The translations under genes were made by a program, and so were the position numbers. The notes under the pieces are model-generated. The model was not told the origin of the DNA. It made no database searches and saw nothing but the letters and a program-made list of their open reading frames with translations. This document shows, in pieces, positions 61,153 through 64,000 of a DNA stretch of 64,000 nt. This DNA comes from Clostridium folliculivorans (GTDB lineage Bacteria > Bacillota > Clostridia > Clostridiales > Clostridiaceae): positions 1 through 64,000 of the forward strand of contig NZ_BQXY01000014.1 in assembly GCF_024341905.1 (NCBI RefSeq), read 5' to 3'. Within the stretch, counting starts at the first letter, position 1. Each line of letters starts with the position of its first letter.

Positions 61153-61196
61153 AAGAAAAAGTTAGGAAAAACATAGTTTTCACCAAACTTTTTCTT
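61153..61196. repeat. Hairpin upstream of the helicase gene
   Basis: AAGAAAAAGTT / AACTTTTTCTT (11 bp), with inner GGAAAA / TTTTCACC pairing. Could be an operator or leader structure. The remainder of the 60780-61407 gap holds copy C7, a CTAGAGA/TCTCTAG hairpin near 61021-61041 and a stray family C end near 61350. Confidence 0.45.
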
Positions 61197-61407
61197 AGAG
61201 AGGGTATTATGTAGTGTAATATAATGGTAATTAGTGTTTTGTATTTTTATTTGATTGCTATAAAATATTATGTATCTCAGTTAATACATAAAGTAATGAA
61301 GTTACCTCATGACAAGAGCTACGTGGCAAGAGTTTCAAAAGCTTTTAGGTTCGAACTGGTACATCTTTAAACAATGTGGCACAAATAAAATTTAAGGAGT
61401 GAGTTGA

Positions 61408-63648
61408 ATGGCAGGAACGGAGCATCCTGATTATGAAAAAGAAATACAAAGACTAGAGCTAACTCTAAAATATCTTAAAAACTATAATGAAAAAGTATTA
61501 GCACATAAAAATAAAGTTGATACAGAGGTTGAATATGGTTTATCTCATTATAACTCAGACAATGCAGAGCAGTTCAACGAATTATCTATAAATTATGTGC
61601 TTCAGAAGAATTTAGAATTTAAAACTAAGGGATTAGAAAGCAGCATAGAAAAACCATACTTTGCAAGAGTTGATTTTAAAGAACAAAGTAAAGATAAGGT
61701 TCAACAGCTTTATATAGGAAAAACCTCTCTGCTTGATGATGCTACTAATGAAATGATCATAATAGATTGGAGATCACCAGTGGCAACTCTTTATTATGAA
61801 GGTAGACTAGGAGAAGGTCACTATGATTGTGAAGATGGAAACATAAAAGGCGATATTAGTCTAAAGCGGCAATACAGTATTGAAAAATCAAAAATTCAAG
61901 AGATATATGATATAGATATAACCACAAATGATGAATTCCTACAGGCAAGTTTAAATTCTCTAAAAGATAATAGATTAAAAGATATTGTATCTACAATACA
62001 AGAAGAACAAAATAGAGTTATTAGAGCTAACATGTGGAAACCTTTATTAGTACAAGGAGCCGCAGGTGGAGGGAAAACAACCATAGCACTTCATAGGATA
62101 GCATACCTTTTATATAATTATGAAAAAACAGTATCTTCTGATGGATTTATGATAATAGCACCAAATAGATTTTTTCTAAGCTATATTTCAGATGTACTTC
62201 CTGAACTGGGAGTTCACAGTGTTCGTCAGAATACTTTCGAAGATTTCGCATTAGAGATTATTGAAGAGAAGTTTCATATAAAAGAGCCTTCTGAAAAACT
62301 GAAAGATATAATTGAAGGCGATATTAAAGTTAATAAGATAAGTACCTTCAAATCATCTATTGAATACAAACTGATGTTAGATAAATTTCTGAAGTTTGTT
62401 GAATCTAAATATATTCCAAAAGCAGACTTTAAGATTCATGATACTATTATATATTCTTATAGAGATATTAAGTCACTTTTTGTAGCTAGTTATAATCATC
62501 TGCCTTTTGAAAAGAGAATAATTGAAATAAGGAAACATCTTTCTAACAAGTTAAAACTAAATAAAAAAGATATTCTTGAGACTATTGAAAGAGATTATGA
62601 TTGGAGAATAAATAAATTAAGAAGAGAAATGGATGACTGTGCTGAGAGAAGAGCTAAGATAATTGAAATAGCAAATGAAAGAGATCTTGTACTAAAAAGA
62701 GCAAAAACTAAAATGAGCAGTTTAGTTAGAGATTACTTTCAAAAAATAAATCCACTTAGTGTTAGTGAATATTATAAAGGATTCATGAGGATGCTGAAAG
62801 AGTGGAAACCAGAAGGACTTATAGCAAAACTATCAGAGCAAACTATTCTTTCGGTAGATAGTAAGAGCATAGAAATAGAAGATTTGGCACCACTTATGTA
62901 TATAAAGTTAAGAGTTTATGGGTTGGAAGAAAAACTAAATTTAAGACATGTAGTTGTGGATGAAGCACAGGATTTTAGCGTATTTCAGTTTTTAGTGCTA
63001 AAAGAAGTGATAGGGTCTAGTTCAATGACTATATTAGGGGATATATGCCAAGGTATTTATAGCTATAGAGGTACTACGGACTGGGAATATGTGAATAAGA
63101 GTATATTCGGCGGAGAAGCTGAGATGCTTACATTAGAGCAAAGTTATAGAACAACCGTTGAAATAATGAGTGGTGCTACTGAAGTAATTAAAAATCTAAA
63201 GGGCAAGCAACTTCCGTTAGCAAAGCCTGTTATAAGACATGGTGAACCTATTAAGGTTGATAAGGTAAGTAGTGTTGATGAATTGTCCTTAAGAATAAAA
63301 TCAGACGTAGAATTGTGGAAGCAAAAAGGATATAAATCATTAGCCCTTATCTGCAAGAACTTAGAGGAGTGTAAAAAACTCAAGAAAAGATTAGATAATC
63401 TAAATATAGATACTTCAATGGTTACAGGGGGAGAGAGTGACTTTAATGGGGGGATTGTAATAATACCAACCTACCTAGTAAAAGGACTTGAGTTTGATAT
63501 GGTAATAATCTGCAATGCCTCAGAAGACATGTATACTGATAGTGATTTAGATATAAAACTTTTATATGTGGCTATGACAAGACCTTTGCATTATCTAAAG
63601 ATTTACCATGTAGGTGAAAGAACTAAACTGCTAAAATTGTCAGTTTAG
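61408..63648 (+). CDS. helD: HelD-type UvrD-like helicase/ATPase
   Basis: 746 aa, the usual length of Gram-positive HelD. The N-terminal coiled coil (about 1-60) inserts into RNA polymerase in known HelD structures. Walker A GAAGGGKT (217-224) is followed by TIALHRIAYLLYNYEK; Walker B is VVDEAQDFSVFQF; LGDICQGIYSYRG and QSYRTTVEI are helicase motifs III-IV, and C-terminal LLYVAMTRPLHYLKIYH is motif VI. HelD removes stalled RNA polymerase from DNA and nucleic acids using ATP. Walker A has Gly-Gly where Gly-Ser is common. AAGGAGTGAG precedes ATG. Confidence 0.9.
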   Translation: MAGTEHPDYEKEIQRLELTLKYLKNYNEKVLAHKNKVDTEVEYGLSHYNSDNAEQFNELSINYVLQKNLEFKTKGLESSIEKPYFARVDFKEQSKDKVQQLYIGKTSLLDDATNEMIIIDWRSPVATLYYEGRLGEGHYDCEDGNIKGDISLKRQYSIEKSKIQEIYDIDITTNDEFLQASLNSLKDNRLKDIVSTIQEEQNRVIRANMWKPLLVQGAAGGGKTTIALHRIAYLLYNYEKTVSSDGFMIIAPNRFFLSYISDVLPELGVHSVRQNTFEDFALEIIEEKFHIKEPSEKLKDIIEGDIKVNKISTFKSSIEYKLMLDKFLKFVESKYIPKADFKIHDTIIYSYRDIKSLFVASYNHLPFEKRIIEIRKHLSNKLKLNKKDILETIERDYDWRINKLRREMDDCAERRAKIIEIANERDLVLKRAKTKMSSLVRDYFQKINPLSVSEYYKGFMRMLKEWKPEGLIAKLSEQTILSVDSKSIEIEDLAPLMYIKLRVYGLEEKLNLRHVVVDEAQDFSVFQFLVLKEVIGSSSMTILGDICQGIYSYRGTTDWEYVNKSIFGGEAEMLTLEQSYRTTVEIMSGATEVIKNLKGKQLPLAKPVIRHGEPIKVDKVSSVDELSLRIKSDVELWKQKGYKSLALICKNLEECKKLKKRLDNLNIDTSMVTGGESDFNGGIVIIPTYLVKGLEFDMVIICNASEDMYTDSDLDIKLLYVAMTRPLHYLKIYHVGERTKLLKLSV

Positions 63649-63676
63649 GTTGCTATTAAAGTTCTGTGTTGCAATT

Positions 63677-63723
63677 AAAGTTACCTTATGATTTTATACT
63701 AAATCATAAGGTAACCTTTTTAA
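63677..63723. terminator. Bidirectional terminator
   Basis: AAAGTTACCTTATGATTT / AAATCATAAGGTAACCTTT (about 18 bp) then T-run. Lies between helD (+) and the HxlR gene (-). Confidence 0.92.
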
Positions 63724-63787
63724 TGTATAGAACTTGTAAAACATATAAGCTAATATGATTTAAATATAGTATGTCTTATGCCGATGC

Positions 63788-64000
63788 TTATAAATAGGTT
63801 TTTCCCCAGTTGTACAGCTCTGTAATTATAGGTTTTATAGTTGATCCTAGTTCAGTTAATTCGTACTCAACCTTTGGGGGAACTTCTGCGTATACAGTCC
63901 TCTTTACAAGTCCATCACTTTCAAGTTCACGAAGCTGCAAGGTGAGCATTCTATGAGTTATTTTTGGCATATCTCTTCTTAGCTCGTTAAATCTTTTCTT
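63788..64000 (-). CDS. HxlR-family transcriptional regulator (5' end outside the window)
   Basis: 71 codons of the C-terminal part, open to the window edge. The reading RFNELRRDMPKITHRMLTLQLRELESDGLVKRTVYAEVPPKVEYELTELG is the winged helix of HxlR regulators, here missing the first 30-40 residues including the conserved Cys region. HxlR proteins often sense electrophiles or aldehydes and control a divergent gene, which would lie beyond the window. An internal ATG at 63970 is not the start. Confidence 0.85.
   Translation of the reverse strand, partial: KKRFNELRRDMPKITHRMLTLQLRELESDGLVKRTVYAEVPPKVEYELTELGSTIKPIITELYNWGKTYL

Overview
The window is low-GC, AT-rich DNA with strong Shine-Dalgarno sequences and clostridial gene content: rubrerythrin, the FabV/TER enoyl reductase, LevR-controlled PTS, YesM/YesN two-component system, and GH65 phosphorylases. 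It most likely comes from the chromosome of a Clostridium sensu stricto or close relative. No transposase, integrase, phage gene, plasmid gene or CRISPR array was seen. It starts at the 3' end of a tRNA cluster (probable tRNA-Met tail, then tRNA-Ala) and ends inside an HxlR-type regulator gene.

Layout. 0.4-4 kb: MntP-like membrane protein, rubrerythrin, and a phosphodiester-glycosidase-domain protein paired with a membrane-anchored protein. 4.5-9.3 kb: MarR regulator plus a heterodimeric ABC exporter with one degenerate ATP site. 9.6-15.8 kb: acetyltransferase, ECF sigma factor with its DUF4179 membrane partner, LemA/TPM pair, fatty acid desaturase. 16-23.3 kb: YhhN-like protein, MocR-type regulator, M50 protease, WG-repeat protein, FabV. 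23.7-30.6 kb: ComFB-like protein, UgtP/MGDG-type glycosyltransferase, a stand-alone half of a Cas6-like protein, a DUF3793 gene split by a -1 frameshift at a canonical slippery heptamer, a diguanylate cyclase, a 1.1-kb repeat-rich gene desert, and an RMD1/YagE protein. 30.6-34.6 kb: 2-hydroxyacid dehydrogenase, alanine racemase, acetyltransferase, ECF-transporter S component. 34.7-40.4 kb: a LevR-type activator divergent from a lactose/cellobiose-family PTS operon, with a near-perfect sigma-54 promoter and five helically phased activator repeats between them. 40.7-43 kb: patatin, thioesterase, nitroreductase. 43.2-55.9 kb: an alpha-glucoside utilisation locus with YesM kinase, a sensor-only kinase remnant, a sugar-binding lipoprotein, two permeases (no ATPase), a YesN regulator and two GH65 phosphorylases. 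56-64 kb: second diguanylate cyclase, a 51-residue protein, amino acid permease, radical SAM/SPASM protein, HelD-type helicase, HxlR regulator.

The most unusual feature is the density of structured intergenic repeats. I see three families with recurring architecture (A, B, C) and one larger inverted-repeat element (D). Family A (about 100 bp, four copies, all on +) ends in a terminator-like hairpin. Family C (about 95 bp, at least seven copies) is a nested palindrome with conserved ends of the type GATGNACCACTTCAAT and compensatory changes in its inner stem. Many CDS starts given here are moved to the codon with the proper Shine-Dalgarno spacing. All functional calls rest on reading motifs by eye; no database search was possible.
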